From NCBI GenBank assembly GCA_036345935.2, contig JADWOT020000595.1, positions 1 through 64,000 of the forward strand: a stretch of DNA of 64,000 nt, given 5' to 3'. Below, piece by piece: positions 1-13,553 of the stretch. The translations under genes were made by a program, and so were the position numbers. Position 1 is the stretch's first letter. Each line of letters opens with the position of its first letter. The notes under the pieces are model-generated. The model was given only the letters and a program-made list of their open reading frames with translations, did no database searches and was not told the origin of the DNA. This stretch comes from Taenia hydatigena (lineage: Eukaryota; Platyhelminthes; Cestoda; Cyclophyllidea; Taeniidae).

Positions 1-1639
1 AAGTAGGTAGGTTTCTCTGTTGCATCAATGCGTAAAACGCTTACAACTTCAAACGAATATAATTGCCAAATGAGATTATTACTTTGTTTAACCTCCTCAG
101 TTGTGCTAATTTGGCCACATTTCACTCCATGTGGTAGTCATTGGAACCAGTTTCCGGTTGCCTTGAGTCTACACCAAACTCAGTGCTTTTTTGTGTTAGT
201 AGAAGAGGATTTGAATCCTACGGAAGAACTAACCGCACACTGCTATGCCATAGCAACCAGTGTAAACCTAAGCAAAGTTGCAGCACTACGTGTGCATCTG
301 CGCCAACAAATTACCCAACCAACTTCCACATACGTGCATGTAAACTGTTGACAGCCAAAATACCAAATAAAATGGGTTGAGTGCAGCTTTATTCAAATAA
401 TCTAAACTGATGCAGCGCGTCACTTCACTTCTAGTATTAAACCGCGTAAAGAGCGTTTGGAGGTAGAAACTCGGTTATCAACCAGTCAGTTGTGGTTGAT
501 GGTGAATGGTGTGGTTAATGGGGGCGACAGTATGCTTAGCACGTGAGTGGATTGAGATCAGTCAATGTGGTTTCAATTGGGAAACATGTAAAGCGAAATG
601 TGCCATCTTAGTGGGATGCAAAACAGTCGCAAGCAATGACGTCCCAATAATATTCAGATGCGCTTATGATCGCGTCGTAGACTGAGTAGTCGTGAGGGAG
701 GTCAACTCAACGTGTAAGAGGAAATACAGCATTTCTCTCATGCTCACTACGGCTCGATGCAGAGTGAAGGGAGGCAAGGGCAAAGAGACAGTGCTTACGC
801 TGAGCTAAGCCAATATAACCTGAGTCGCTCCAAACCGCACTACTTCAACTCACACTTCTCCATGCTACATCCCTCTATCCCTAAACAGCGAGAAGTGTTG
901 CAGACTGTCGAGGAAAGTAGGTCATCCTGTCTAGCTGTCTGACAATACAACCAACGCTGCTGCCCAGCCTGCTGAATGGGAACAGTGGAGAGTAGTTGGC
1001 GCTAATTATGTGAGCGTCAACGCCTTTCATCATCGTTTCCTTCCTCCTCTTTCGCCCTCTTTCTAAACCCTACTTTTTACTTCTCCGATTGTATGGCTGT
1101 CAGTCAGCCCCACCACCACTCCTGCTTGCATCTATATCTTCTACTAAGCTCCACTTATGCAAAGCCAGAGGACGGTTAAGCGAACTCTGTTAAATGATGG
1201 GCATACTAGCGCTTTGGCTTGCAGAACTCACAAATTACCTACATTCCAAAGGGATCGGCTCCATGTCACAATGCTGTTTCCCGCAGACTTCAATCAATGT
1301 TTAATGGAGAAGATATCAGTCACTCAAATGCCACATTGATGCTGCGAATTTCTATTGCGAATGGATGAGCATGAGTTTAGTTGTTTAGTTATTGAGTTCT
1401 TAGTAGTTAAACCAAGGAGAAGGAGAAGAAGAAGAAGAACAAAGCAATATTTGCAACGCCTACTTTAGTTAGGCTTTCTTACTGATATGAGAAATGGCAC
1501 TACTGACCATTCTGACATCACTTGTTGAGACATCTGAGGCACAGATGCGCATTCACCTCACCTAACTGCGCCTACTAATACTGACTGAGTCGATCAGGCT
1601 GGACAAACATTGCTCTTGTGGCGGTATTGTGTAGACACG
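1..1639. other. No gene recognised
   Basis: Mixed-composition sequence. Short open frames occur on both strands, but none shows a recognisable domain, a signal peptide with a sensible mature part, or paired splice sites. I see no RNA gene or clear repeat. Confidence 0.5.
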
Positions 1640-1862
1640 GTCTTGCAGTGATGATTCGGAAATCAGTAATGACTCAGAATTGGCTGACCTCGTTGTGACG
1701 CGTGTTCACATACAAAACTAGAAGTTCATCACGGGCGTTGAGTCCTGAACATGGAGGTAGGCCTCACCTCGTGATTCCACCCCTCTGCGTTTCACGTCAC
1801 CCTCATCGGAAAGACATTCGTGGTTTCGGTAAACTGTAAAATGGTATGGGAAGGTGGGAACG
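1640..1862 (+). repeat. R5 repeat, copy 1 (direct repeat of 3,981-4,202)
   Basis: Aligns along its length with 3,981-4,202 in the same orientation. Shared anchors in order are TCTTGCAGTGA, AGAAGTTCATCAC versus AGAGTTCATCAC, CTCATCGGAA and a final GGTGG purine-rich stretch. Divergence is high, with several small indels, so this is an old duplication or two members of a dispersed family. No conserved reading frame was found. Confidence 0.5.
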
Positions 1863-3980
1863 AAATTGCATAGCACAGATATACGGACATCTACTTTGGA
1901 AACACTGGGAATAGGAAAACATGCTTAAATTTGCGAGGAAAGTGGTTAGAATGCAAATAGAGGGGTGGAAGAAGGAAGCCATCAGTGGAGTAGGTGAATG
2001 CCAATGCCTTTTAGGCGGTGGGACCTAATGCCTTACCAGACGACACTTTAGAGAAGCCACTGCATCTACGTAGAAGATGCCTAGCAATGACATTGCACGG
2101 TTGTCGTCCAAGATCCAAGTTGACTCGATTTGGAGCGCATGCATCAGAACCAGTGGCATGCATTGCTACCACTATAAGGTGTACAAGCATCACTAATATG
2201 ATGGCATAATTCATGGTGTAGCTGTTGGTCTAACAGAAAGTGAATCCTTTTCCTTCGTGTCCAACTGTCGGAAAAATTGTTTACGACTGTCTTTGCTTAA
2301 TTAACGCTGGAAAGGTCAAGAATTATCGATCACTGCTCTGTGGTTTTCACACCTAAATACTTACACAGTTGTCTTTGTCTCTCGGCTTTCTCCAGTTAGA
2401 GCATTCAACTTGCAAGCATTCAATATGGTAGTCGGTTCACAGTGTGTCGTCAGACTGTTTTTGCTCCACGATGCTTTTCCTTAGCGAATCATTTACTTAT
2501 GACGTGAACTTATATTTGGGTTGTGTGGTTTGATCTGCCGTAGACTTAACAAACATTCACATGACCATCAAGTAAGTAAGTAAGTAAGCTTCAATTTCTG
2601 CTCCTCAATCTGACTTTGCACACATACCACATAGTGTGTCCGATATTGCTAATTACTACTGTCCAGCAGACCACATGATTCCACATTGTGAGCCTAGCAG
2701 CCACACTCGTCCCGACATTCTCCATCCATTTTAAAACACTCGTTCTCCCAGTATCGCATCGTAATGCTGGTTGGACCAGCTGCACTTTGATAAGTAGCGA
2801 TGAGTTCGCTTATGCTGTGCAGTTCTGAGGGCAACTGTTGAAGAGGACTGTCAACCTCAAATGGCCTGGATGAAATGTGGATACTGTCAAACACTTAGCT
2901 GCTTTGACCTCTCTATTTCTTGCAATGCACAAAGCGTTCCTAACCGAGTTGTCCCACCTAATTCAAAAATAGAACAGATCGTCACTGCTAAACGTGTTGG
3001 AGATTGAATGACCTATGCCTTCCCTGGGTCGATGCTGAGTCGTCATCTCGACCACTCTTGACTCGTTCGGGAGTCAAATTTAACAGTCCCATTCCGATGG
3101 ATCATATCAGTTGGAAAGGTTTCCATGTTTGCTCCTTGCATACCACATCCGTCTATCCGTCAACATAGAAGCCAGCGCAGAGCCTATAAGCCATTAGGAC
3201 TCCGAAGGAAACGCACAATACAATCCATCACACTTGACTCATCTCAATCCTCAGTTTAAATGGCTACATTCCTGAGGAAAGTCAAAGCATCCGTCTGAGA
3301 TTGTGTAGTGGCGGCAGTCATTTCCACCTTGTCGCCCTGCAAATGTTGTCTCTCTGAAAATCAAATTCAATGCCCATCAGCTGAACGACCGGTGTGGATG
3401 CAGCCGTACATATCAACTACTTGCGTGCACAATCAGCACTTGATCACTAAAGTGCAACCAAAAAGCAGGAGGTTCGATGCTTGTCTTGGCATTGCAAAGT
3501 TCCCCCCCGACATCACGTTCACAGTATAAATTGGCAAAATACTAAAGTATTGCAGTCCTCAGAGTTTTGCCATTAGCAGACGCGGACATGGAACGCTGGT
3601 AAGGGTCACTTTGCTCCTTTCGATATCGGATAGCTGCAGGAACATTTCCAAAAGAAGCAGATGAGGGCTGCGGAAAGAGTAGGTGACAGTGATGCAGAGC
3701 CTTACATGCATGGTAATGATAGGATCTCGCCTCCTACCAACCTACCCTACTTCTAGGCCACTGAGCTCACGACCAGATCACTAAGCTGACACTAGGAACT
3801 CTGCCTATTCGCTGCATGACAGGCTGTATTTTGTCTGAAACTATACAATATTGATGAAATCAAATGGAGAAAGCAAACTTATACGCTTGAGACCATCGAC
3901 AAAACTGATTAGGCTGACCGACAGGATCCTTTGTAGTTGACATTGGTGTGGATGCATCTTAGCAGCCCATGCACCAACTT
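1863..3980. other. No gene recognised; short AAGT array
   Basis: A short AAGT tandem array lies at 2,571-2,588. On the minus strand, 2,214-2,011 encodes 67 residues whose first 20 are hydrophobic (MNYAIILVMLVHLIVVAM), like a signal peptide. The rest matches nothing I know and the plus strand is open over the same stretch, so I do not call it a gene. Confidence 0.45.
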
Positions 3981-4202
3981 GATCTTGCAGTGAGTTGAAA
4001 GCCGTTGATAACTCGGACTGAGGTGGTCTCATTGTGCCACGAATACATAGAGCTAAGCCTAGAGTTCATCACCAGTGTGATATCCTAAGAATGCAGTTAA
4101 GCCACCCAGTGCTTCGGCTGCACTGTGTTCAGCGTCGGTCTCATCGGAATGACAATCGCTATTTTGGTAGACGGTAATGATTGCATACGGAGGTGGAAGA
4201 GA
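3981..4202 (+). repeat. R5 repeat, copy 2
   Basis: Second member of the R5 pair, in the same orientation as copy 1 and about 2.3 kb downstream. It shares the anchor words of copy 1 in the same order. The following 540 bases (to 4,746) hold nothing I can support. Confidence 0.5.
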
Positions 4203-4746
4203 AAGTGTGCCAAGTAGATACACAAGCAAGCTGGGTACTCAACAGCGGCGGCACCTAAGTGACGTAAGTCCAGTAGGACAGAGCTATTTGTAAGAAATGA
4301 TTTGGTAATTGTTTCCTTGACCTAACGTACGCTGTTGCGTATCCCATTTTATTGCATTCCCCTTTCCTATTTCGACAAATATCCACCCGCACTCTTGTCT
4401 CGTGGTATTTGTACGGCACAAACACGGACCACAAATGCATGATAAGACATTACGGAAAGAATTAATGCTTAAATGCTCATTCGTAAAGCATGCTTAGGAA
4501 TATGAGGGTGATGCCATGCTTCCTCCAGCTGCCACTACCGCTTGATCAGCTATGACAGTGATGAGGTGGGTTGATTAAAATTTGCCAGCTTAACAGATCT
4601 ATTTGCACTTGCTCCTTCTCATATAAAAAGTATCACGCAAGCCGTTCTGATGGGCAGCACGAGAGACACAATAATGTCATCTTCTGCTCAACATGCGGAA
4701 GATTCAATTTGGTTCGCATAAATTACTCGGCCAAATTCATCACCCT

Positions 4747-5562
4747 CTTTTGCTTATCTTCCTTGGCCTCCATTTATCGCTCACCTCTTCTTCACCTCAT
4801 TCTATCCATTCGACGCACTGTCACGTATACCTCAATGCAGTCGATCTCCCTACAACTCACGCATCGCGCACGCTCAAAGAGGTCAAATGACACAGACACA
4901 CAAACACGTGTGAGGTGTGGTCACGCGTTTCTCCTTCCCACCCACTCACCCACTTAGCCACCCACCCACATCCACAGGGATGATCTCGCAGGCCAGCCCA
5001 CGCTCACGTCTCATGATTTAAGGCCAACAACGCCAGCATTATCAAACTCGTATAAATCTACACGTTGTGATTTTGTGTACATGGGCTGCGTCTCCCTCCC
5101 AACATCTGCGTATGCCTCAGTGCATTCTGCTATTTTTCTGCATTCTCTAACGCAGTCATTCATCCATCCACCCACCCACACGTACCAGTCACTTCGTCCC
5201 GTCACAGGGCCACCATCACTGCCTTTTCACATCGCCTTTCCTCTTCGCACTCCACAACCCATAACCACGTCAGCCGCTGAGACTACAGTCCCTGCTCAAT
5301 CACACGCCGCCCTCTTCCACTCCCAACACTTCACCCTCCTGCTCTCCCAAACATTCTGCATCACAAACCAACCTGCACTGCCACACTCTGCCATGCAGTA
5401 GGAAAGTACACTCCATCATTGTATCCTCACTCCACTCGTCTCACAAGACTCTTTCTTTATTCCTCCATTCAACCATCCCAATCAGCCTATTCGATATGTA
5501 GAGGTGGTGGAGATGTTGGTGACTGTGGTTTACGATGCACGAGCAATTCATGTCCTCCGTCG
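4747..5562 (+). repeat. IR-A left arm
   Basis: The reverse complement of this segment is found at 10,303-11,195. Similarity starts abruptly at CTTTTGCTTATC and ends near GATGCACGAGCAA. The arms share long identical words, for example AAATCTACACGTTGTGATTT. This arm has only a short interrupted AC-rich stretch (about 4,890-4,910) where the right arm has 52 GT units, which accounts for the length difference. Open frames inside are rich in His, Ser and Thr because of pyrimidine-rich low-complexity sequence, and I do not consider them coding. Confidence 0.85.
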
Positions 5563-8500
5563 GGAAGTCCAAATATTTTCTTAGCCTCCTCTCGCACCCA
5601 CACACACACACACACACGCATACACGCACGCGCGCACCCGCTTTCACTGATGCACCTTCGCCTACCACTACTGTTGCACTCACTCTACCCACTCATCCAA
5701 CCACCCCCGTCCACCCATCGCCACAACTACTTAATACGCTATCAGCCAACACCAACACCACCACCGCCTAAGGCGCCACTACTTACAACTTACCAGTAGA
5801 CCTACTACTTTGCCTCCCTCCTCTCAACTACTTATACGCTGCTAGTAGACCTCTTCCCTCCTCACCTCCTACCCCCGCTACTCCATCAACACTCCCTCTC
5901 TCCCTCTTTCCTCCTTTTATCCCTTCATTCCTAGTAATGCCTTTTCATTGATGTGCACTAATTCTACCTCCACTGCACTCTTCCCTTCATTCATTCATCC
6001 ATTCATTCACGCACTCGCACCCTCCTTTTTCCTTCCCTCTCCGTCTACCCCTCCCTCTCCCTCTCTCTCACTATCACTCATTCCTTCATTTCTACTTCCA
6101 TTGCAGGTGCACTGCCATCTCATCTCTCAATTCATCTATTACTAGAGACCTCATTCACCAACCACTTTACTACTCATTACCCCTACTGCTGAGTTGTTTC
6201 TCTTTACGTACAAAACTCTCCTAACCACAGTGCAACTCAACCCATTTACCTTGAGGTAGGCCAAAAACTGCCAGCTTAATTTTACGCATCCTTACCACTG
6301 TTGGGTAAACCGATTCAAGATACGTAGCCAAATTTTTCAGTGGAGACAGCGTCATTCATTGTGTGGCTGGTAGTTGGCCTGACTTTTTGTTCGAGTCCTG
6401 TGCCCACCTCTTCCTCTTTATTAATGCCTAGCTTTGACGTGACAAATAAAAAGGAATTCATTCACACCGTAGGAGGCGCATGTGATCGCTAAATAATTCA
6501 CACCTTACTTCTCGGCTACTTAGTAGCAGAAACAGGACTCATTTCAATTCATTTTTACCCCAATCGCATGATACCATTCCGCCCCCCAAATTATTGCACA
6601 ATTTGATTTTCCTATTTGTCAGTAAAAGCGGAAGAGTAGGAGAAGATGACAGAGTGTAATTCAGTAGATATTGACCAGAGTAATGAATAATGATGTCGTC
6701 CTTGAAGTGTGTGGAAGGTGATGATAGGCCTCGAATTTGGCGAACAAATGATTGTCTAATTTAGCAACCAATGACAAGTAGTGATGTTTAAATCATTCAG
6801 GCCACTTTGTTCACCCCTTCCTCTCACCTCTTACCACCATCCAATCGGCAAATGACAGAGCTTCTGTGAATTCTTGGTGTCTCATTCGAGGTATTTCCCA
6901 TCCCAACTTCAAGGTGGCTGTGTTTAATTCATGACAGTAAAGCCACATGCAATGGGCACAGCGGCAGTCACATCGCCACTTAACCAACTCCTCCTCACCT
7001 TTGCATAACACAAAGTAAAAAGCAACCATCCATCTACTCCCGCTCCTCGATCCTTCCATCTGTGCACCATCTCATCAATGTCCAATCATCGAGTGTAGCC
7101 CTCACACCAAATGCACAACTTTGTTCGTATTCATTCATGAGGTCGACCCTTCCCTTTCATCTTCCCTTTACGCAGGTCTAGCAAAATCAAAGTCCAGTGC
7201 ATTTTTCACGCACGGTGGTAACCACTGATACGCTTCAAGAGTGGCATGGCCTTTCTACACTTCTGTCGCTTTGGTTCCTGTCCACAGAAACAAAAGCAAC
7301 GGCTTCGTCTCCCTCTCTCTCCCCCTCTCTAGCTCCCCATTGCGTTTCATGTGCATGTGCTAGTTGGATTCATCCCCACTCCTACTCATCCATCGACACC
7401 ATATCGCCTCTAGCCCTCCTCCATCTCCTCCCTCTCCCGCCCCTTCTTCACTCCTCCACTCCTCCTCCTCCTTCGATTCCTCCTCCTTCCAGTGTTAATG
7501 CTGCGCACATGTCAGCAATGAAAGCGGTCCCCGTTTCGGAAGGGGACACGGGTTTCTTGCTGATGTGCGAGTGTAGGTGGTGGGGTGGTGGTGGTGTAGA
7601 ATGTTTAATAAGGATGAAGCGTTGGTATTCTTGGTCAGGTTTTGCATTATTTGGGTGATCTAGGTTGGTTGCGAAGTCTCATGTTTGCGCTACTAACAAT
7701 GCGTGCAGGGGCTGCGAGCGCTTCCGTCACTGTTGGTTAGCGGCCTCAATTGATGCAATTGCACTGCGTCAACTGGCATTAACCAAGTCATGAGGTGGAA
7801 GAGGAGGAGGACAGCGGAAGCAAATTTATTGCCCCACAACACGTTGGAACACGTGGTGGTGGCAATGCAATGCAATGCATGCAAGCCTGTGTGATGTGGC
7901 GTGGGATGTGCTCCGATTAGCTTCCCTTTCACAAATCAGCAATGCTCCTCACTGCATTGGCGGCTCGGCAGGCTGCTGCAAATGTGGCTACACTCCTCAA
8001 TCATAATAATGCCCAATGTTGGCATTTCACATTCTCATCGCTACATGTGGGTTGGAGATTGAGGCATCCTTTCCATCGCCTTAAAACAACCATACATGCA
8101 CACACGCACACAGGCTAGAATACTCTTGTGCTTAACTGATCTATGGGCAGAAAATTGGCGTCCACAATGCCACGTGGAGGGGCAGTTGAGATGAGGTCTA
8201 CGACATCGTCCTCCATGCAGTGGCACCACGTTGTCACACAACTGGGGGAAGAGCACAATGTCCGCCTACTTCGTGGATGGTGTGAGGAGTGGGTGTGTGT
8301 TAGGCACTGTGTAGGTCGGTAACACAGCGCCTTCTTCTTCTTCTTTATTCTTCTTCTTCTCCTACTTCTCCTTCTTCTCCTGTCCTCAAGGCCACTCACC
8401 TCGTCCACACGAAGAGTTGCTAGTATTGGTGCCGTGCCATTGAGGCGTGCGGCTTCTCGAGGCACCACCTCACTGTCACATCAACGCGCACTGCCCTGTC

Positions 8501-9333
8501 CACGCAATGTGGTCCGCCCTGTCCGCCTTTTAGCAAGACATTGGCATAATGAGATGAAGTAAAAAACAAGAAGACACAAATCGACACTGAGTTACTTGTC
8601 CTTTACAATTCCACGAGTAGCAGGGCTAATCACTGGGATAATATGGCCAACATTCTGCAACAAACGCAGAGAAGGACTCGTGGATTTAGAGCATGAGCGA
8701 ATGAGAGATTGATTGAGTGAGTGAGTGAAGCATGGGTAGACCGCACTAGTGCCATGGTTACTCGCATCGTGACTTTGGCTTGAGAAAGGCAGAAGTGCTT
8801 TGCCATTAGATGAGGTGGGTGTCTACTACTACTACTACTACGACTACCGCGAAGTACCAAGTGGACAACGGTGTGGATGATGCCATCGTCGTTGCAAGCA
8901 ATCTCTGTGACGCGAGAACTGTGTGGTGTCTCACCACCTCCCACCTTCGCATTATTTATCGGTGGACAAGGCATTATGTGACAGACGTGTTGATGGCGTG
9001 ACTGCCGAAGGGGTAGACGACCACGACCACGACGACGTGACAACCAATGCGCCAGCACGTCAATGAGGTCAGCCAAATGACTGACCTCGCCCTCGTTCTC
9101 CCCCTCCCTCCCTACCTCCCTCCCTCCCTCCCTCCCTCCCTCCCTCCCTCTAACTGCGGCTATATCAACCTCGACGTCTGCGTCACGCAGTCATTCCACG
9201 CTTCCCACCTTCCCGACAATGCTGCGTTTCGGTTATCTCTACTCCGCCACTTACCGACATTTCTTCCGCACCATCTTCACGTATCCTCACTTCACTTCAA
9301 TACCCCTCACCTATACTTTTCTCATGCCACTAA
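5563..9333. other. Pyrimidine-rich low-complexity stretch, no gene recognised
   Basis: The plus strand is strongly C and T rich from about 5,560 to 7,500 and again near 9,100. Simple repeats include CA at 5,598-5,617, TTC at 8,331-8,380, CTA at 8,823-8,840 and CCCT at 9,101-9,150. Long open frames here follow from the base composition (Ser, Pro, Leu and His rich) and are not convincing genes. Confidence 0.55.
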
Positions 9334-10302
9334 TCAAGATGCACTTTCGTTGACATTTCGACCCAGGATGATGCTCCATATCGCAAAATCACCCAACTGC
9401 CACCCGAATTGGCACCGCAAATATGCAACTTCCTGAATGTTCCCAACTTCATGAACGTGTGCAAGGCAGTGCCGCATTGGAGGTGGATACTGCGAAGTCG
9501 TCGTTAGCGTGAGGCACTCAATCGCTACATCAGTGGGTGGAAGTGGCTCGACAAGAATCTGTGCAAAATGCTCTTTCCACGACGCTCGTCAGACACGTAT
9601 CGAGACGCAGTTGCGGCAGTGCAGTAACACACGGAGGAGGTGGATTCACTCCAACCAATCCTTACTTAACGTGGTTGCTACCTTATCAAGCCGACAGTAC
9701 ATTGCTGTCTGCTGCCTATTGCGGACAATGTGTACACAGCCCTCGACACAGATAAGGGAGGATTTTGGGATTATCCTCGCATGTTTGGATTCAACTTCAC
9801 TCTCGCCACTGGCAGTTTATTGGAAGGAAGCCCCTTCGTTATGGCCCACAACTTTACACTAAATGGTACCTGGGTTGAATATTACCCGACAAGAGGCAAA
9901 TTTATGCCTAAAGTGCGCATTTTAAAAGAGGACTTTAATGATTACCTCCGCCACCATGATTGTTTTATCTACATACTGGGAAGGGATTTTGACTTGATAG
10001 ACAACCTCATTAGCTTTCTTGACATTATAAAACCGCATCAAGTACTAGTCATTGCAGTTTTTACAGACGACGTGCGTGATGCGAAAGAAGACATGCAGGT
10101 GCTCTCCGCTTTCGTGGGCAGTATGGAGGACATTGAGAATAGTCCGCTGGCCACCACGAGTGTAAACTTGTGCCTTCGTTGCTGCAAGTGCTTCGAACCC
10201 GACTACTGCAACACAATGGAGTTGTTGGAGTTTGCGTGCTACGATTGGAGTTTGAGGAGGAGTGCTGACAGCACCACGTCGTCATCTGCGTGGAAGCCAC
10301 CA
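9334..10302 (+). pseudogene. F-box gene resembling FBXO4, broken
   Basis: F-box proteins recruit substrates to SCF (SKP1-cullin-F-box) ubiquitin ligases. One reading frame runs across this tract. It opens with an F-box-like segment, ITQLPPELAPQICNFLN, followed by a Trp-containing helix (PHWRWIL) at 9,385-9,500. About 90 codons later comes an uninterrupted block from 9,670. There, YLRHHDCFIYILGRDF, then HQVLVIAVFTDDV, then a C-terminal acidic stretch and a Trp lie in the same order and spacing as the GTPase-like C-terminal domain of FBXO4, recalled from memory. In-frame stops occur at 9,505 (TAG), 9,625 (TAA) and 9,667 (TAA), all between the F-box and the C-terminal block. Either the gene is dead or an intron covers them; I saw no convincing splice pair. 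Codons beyond 10,302 belong to the IR-A arm. The F-box call is fairly firm; the FBXO4 assignment is an inference. Confidence 0.5.
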
Positions 10303-11195
<893 letters not shown>

Positions 11196-11250
11196 CGTGG
11201 GCTGATACCAACATCAAGTTTGCTGAAACATTAACGTCTTCCGATGTGTT

Positions 11251-12034
11251 ATGTGTTATGTTTGCCCAAATCAACCAACTGCGATCTTTCTACATAACAC
11301 TATTAATCCTTTCGCAAAGTACAACACGGATGACCTCGATTATTTAAATCCGACCCGACGATTCGTAACTAAGCTCCACCTCACGTGCATAGTGCTAAGC
11401 CATCCTGAAGACTTTAGTTTCTATAACCGCATTAGAATTCTTTATCGAAACATCACTAAATACCTCAAGTTGCCTTTTGTCTGGTTGGTCCTGGCAATTG
11501 CAAACGACCTCCATAAGTTGGATTTTCTTTGTGCACGTGTTGTGCGACTCTATGCATCGAAGTTAGACTTAACTCATTCCACACTAAAAGGCGATTTTTA
11601 CCATTTTAGACTGATTTCTACAGGACTTGATGGCATTGCACACTCCATGCCCACATCAGTCTGTGAACGAGTATCCCAAAATGCCTGGGTTAATTTTCAA
11701 GCCACACATCCAGTGAACACAGCATTTAGGCTAAACATCCTACATGGCGCCTTCGCTGAATACTCACAGAACATCTGAACCCATAGTGCATCTCGCAAAA
11801 AGATGGATCTATTGTTGTGAATGTAACAGCTTTTGCCACTGGTGTGAAGTAAACTTACAAATCGTGTACGATTCACAGTCAGGATGCCATCACTCACTTT
11901 TCTCCGAATCGCATGAGTGCAAGCCTAGGCGCAATTTCACTTGTGATGTTGGTGCTGCGCCCCGTGCATATTATCCTTACTCGTTTCGAGTAAGTTTCAT
12001 AGACACGTCTGCCCATGCCAATTCTGCCTGCTGA
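11251..12034 (+). pseudogene. Unrecognised coding-like tract with one frame change
   Basis: The frame from 11,251 to 11,778 is open for 175 codons with ordinary amino-acid use, unlike the surrounding low-complexity frames. It includes KLPFVWLVLAIANDLHKLDF and ends at a TGA. A second frame, overlapping from 11,744, continues to 12,034 and is cysteine-rich (WIYCCECNSFCHWCEVN, then four further Cys). The simplest reading is one ancestral protein with a frameshift near 11,770; two exons are possible, but I found no good splice pair. I do not recognise the family. It starts 55 bp beyond the IR-A right arm, so it may be a continuation of the same broken locus as the F-box tract. Confidence 0.35.
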
Positions 12035-12206
12035 AGTTAACATTAGGTCCCAACAGCGCTTTCTTAAGGAAAAAGACGGCCTTATTTCAAAAGAGTCCTT
12101 GTAAAGAAAAAGGCGTCGTTAGATAAGGTGCATGTGCAGCACACGTTGAGTCATATTAAATCATGTTGAATCTGCTGAACAACAAGATAATAAGCTTAAA
12201 CAAGCA

Positions 12207-12905
12207 GTGTCTATGGCAGACAATGTGTTGGCGTTGTTCCATGCGATAGCAAGTTTAGATGCAAAGCACCAGTGCGCCTGGTTTGCAATAAAGATAAACG
12301 TCTCAACAATTATGATGCTTTTTAACATTGATTTGTTCAATTCAACCGATCCAGATACTTTCTCATTGGCCGCTTGTGCAGAAGTAGCAACTGTGGATTC
12401 GATTGCAGAAATTCATGCTCTTGTGATTTGAGGCAATTGCTTTTCCAACTAAACCACTGGTCTCCACGTTACCTTCGCTTTAAGCACATTGCCGCTGCTA
12501 CCGTTGATACAGGCATCATGTGGATCTCTGTGTTGCCTGAATGCAACTGTGGTTCCATGCGGATCCCCAAACTTGACGCGAAATGCCTGCAAAGCCTTCA
12601 AAACTCTATTTGGCAAGTTGTACTATCCGAGTCGCACATGCTCAGACAGGCACAGAACTGCCTTACGCTCTTTATCATCATTTTATGGCATTACGTGTTT
12701 ACCGTGCTTGGGAACAAACCAGGATACACCGGTAATACACTGATGCGCAATTGTTTTGCTACAGAATTTCAGGTGGGACATCCATTTGCATTAGGCGGTA
12801 TGAAGCCGACACAGAAGCTTACTGCCCTCATTGGCGTTTGTTTGGTTGAAGCAGAAATCTTGCAAGCATTACTGCGACTACCACCATCAACGATCGTACT
12901 ACGCT
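12207..12905 (+). CDS. Unrecognised coding-like tract ending at a consensus splice donor
   Basis: Two overlapping frames continue the coding-like region. One covers 12,207-12,431 (74 residues, ordinary composition). The other opens about 12,374, is Cys-rich at first (CGFDCRNSCSCDLRQ), has a hydrophobic stretch CLTLFIIILWHYVFTVL, and stays open past 12,905. At 12,906 there is a good donor, GCT/GTAAGT. I could not find the matching downstream exon. The frame change near 12,400 again suggests decay or an unseen intron. Product unknown. Confidence 0.3.
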
Positions 12906-13553
12906 GTAAGTTTTCATCAGTGGAAGTTCAGGGGCAATCAAAATGATAAACACCAATTTACTGCAAGAACTTGTGAGAAAAATAAAGGGCTGGGTGACCG
13001 TGTAGTAGTTTCATAAAACCTCAATCGGGACACGTCTTCAAACCTTTATGCGGATACAGGGTCGATCAGGACACACCACTCATTTCGCCACGCAGCCAAA
13101 TTCTTGGCACATTAACAGGTCACCCTGTAAGCACATTGGAAAGGCAGGCAAAATATGATAAAGAGTGAATCCGAGTGGGGTGCTGTAACCCACATTAATC
13201 CTTAGCAATTAGATGTACTAGCATGGCCACCCATCAGTACTTACATTTCCCATGCCTCAACGGTTGCACTAGCCACCTGCTCTATGAGACAGTATGAAGT
13301 GGGCGTAGGCAGATGATTTATAACTAACGGTATCAGCTTCCTTCCTGGCCAGAGGCGTTCAATTAATTCTGAATTCAATTGCCTTCAAACTACTACACAG
13401 GCACCTCGTTTTCCCCTCCTTTCCATTGATCGCCATTCTCTCCTTCTCTTATGCCTCCAAACAAGGCAATGAGGCGGGAAGGATTTTCTTATCAGAAGGA
13501 CCCAAAAGCGAAATATGCGAAGCCAATACCATGGATGCAGAATGGCGCGATGA
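12906..13553. other. No gene recognised
   Basis: Nothing supported here. The last roughly 90 bp show a faint collinear resemblance to the R2 repeat (compare 25,295-25,400 reversed), too weak to call. Confidence 0.4.

Noticed and set aside
2011..2214. Small secreted protein with a signal-peptide-like start on the minus strand
   Set aside because: Only the first 20 residues are suggestive, and the opposite strand is equally open.
6340..6420. tRNA-like sequence with a TTGTTCGAGTCCT B-box word
   Set aside because: No anticodon arm or acceptor stem can be drawn. At most a degraded tRNA-derived fragment.
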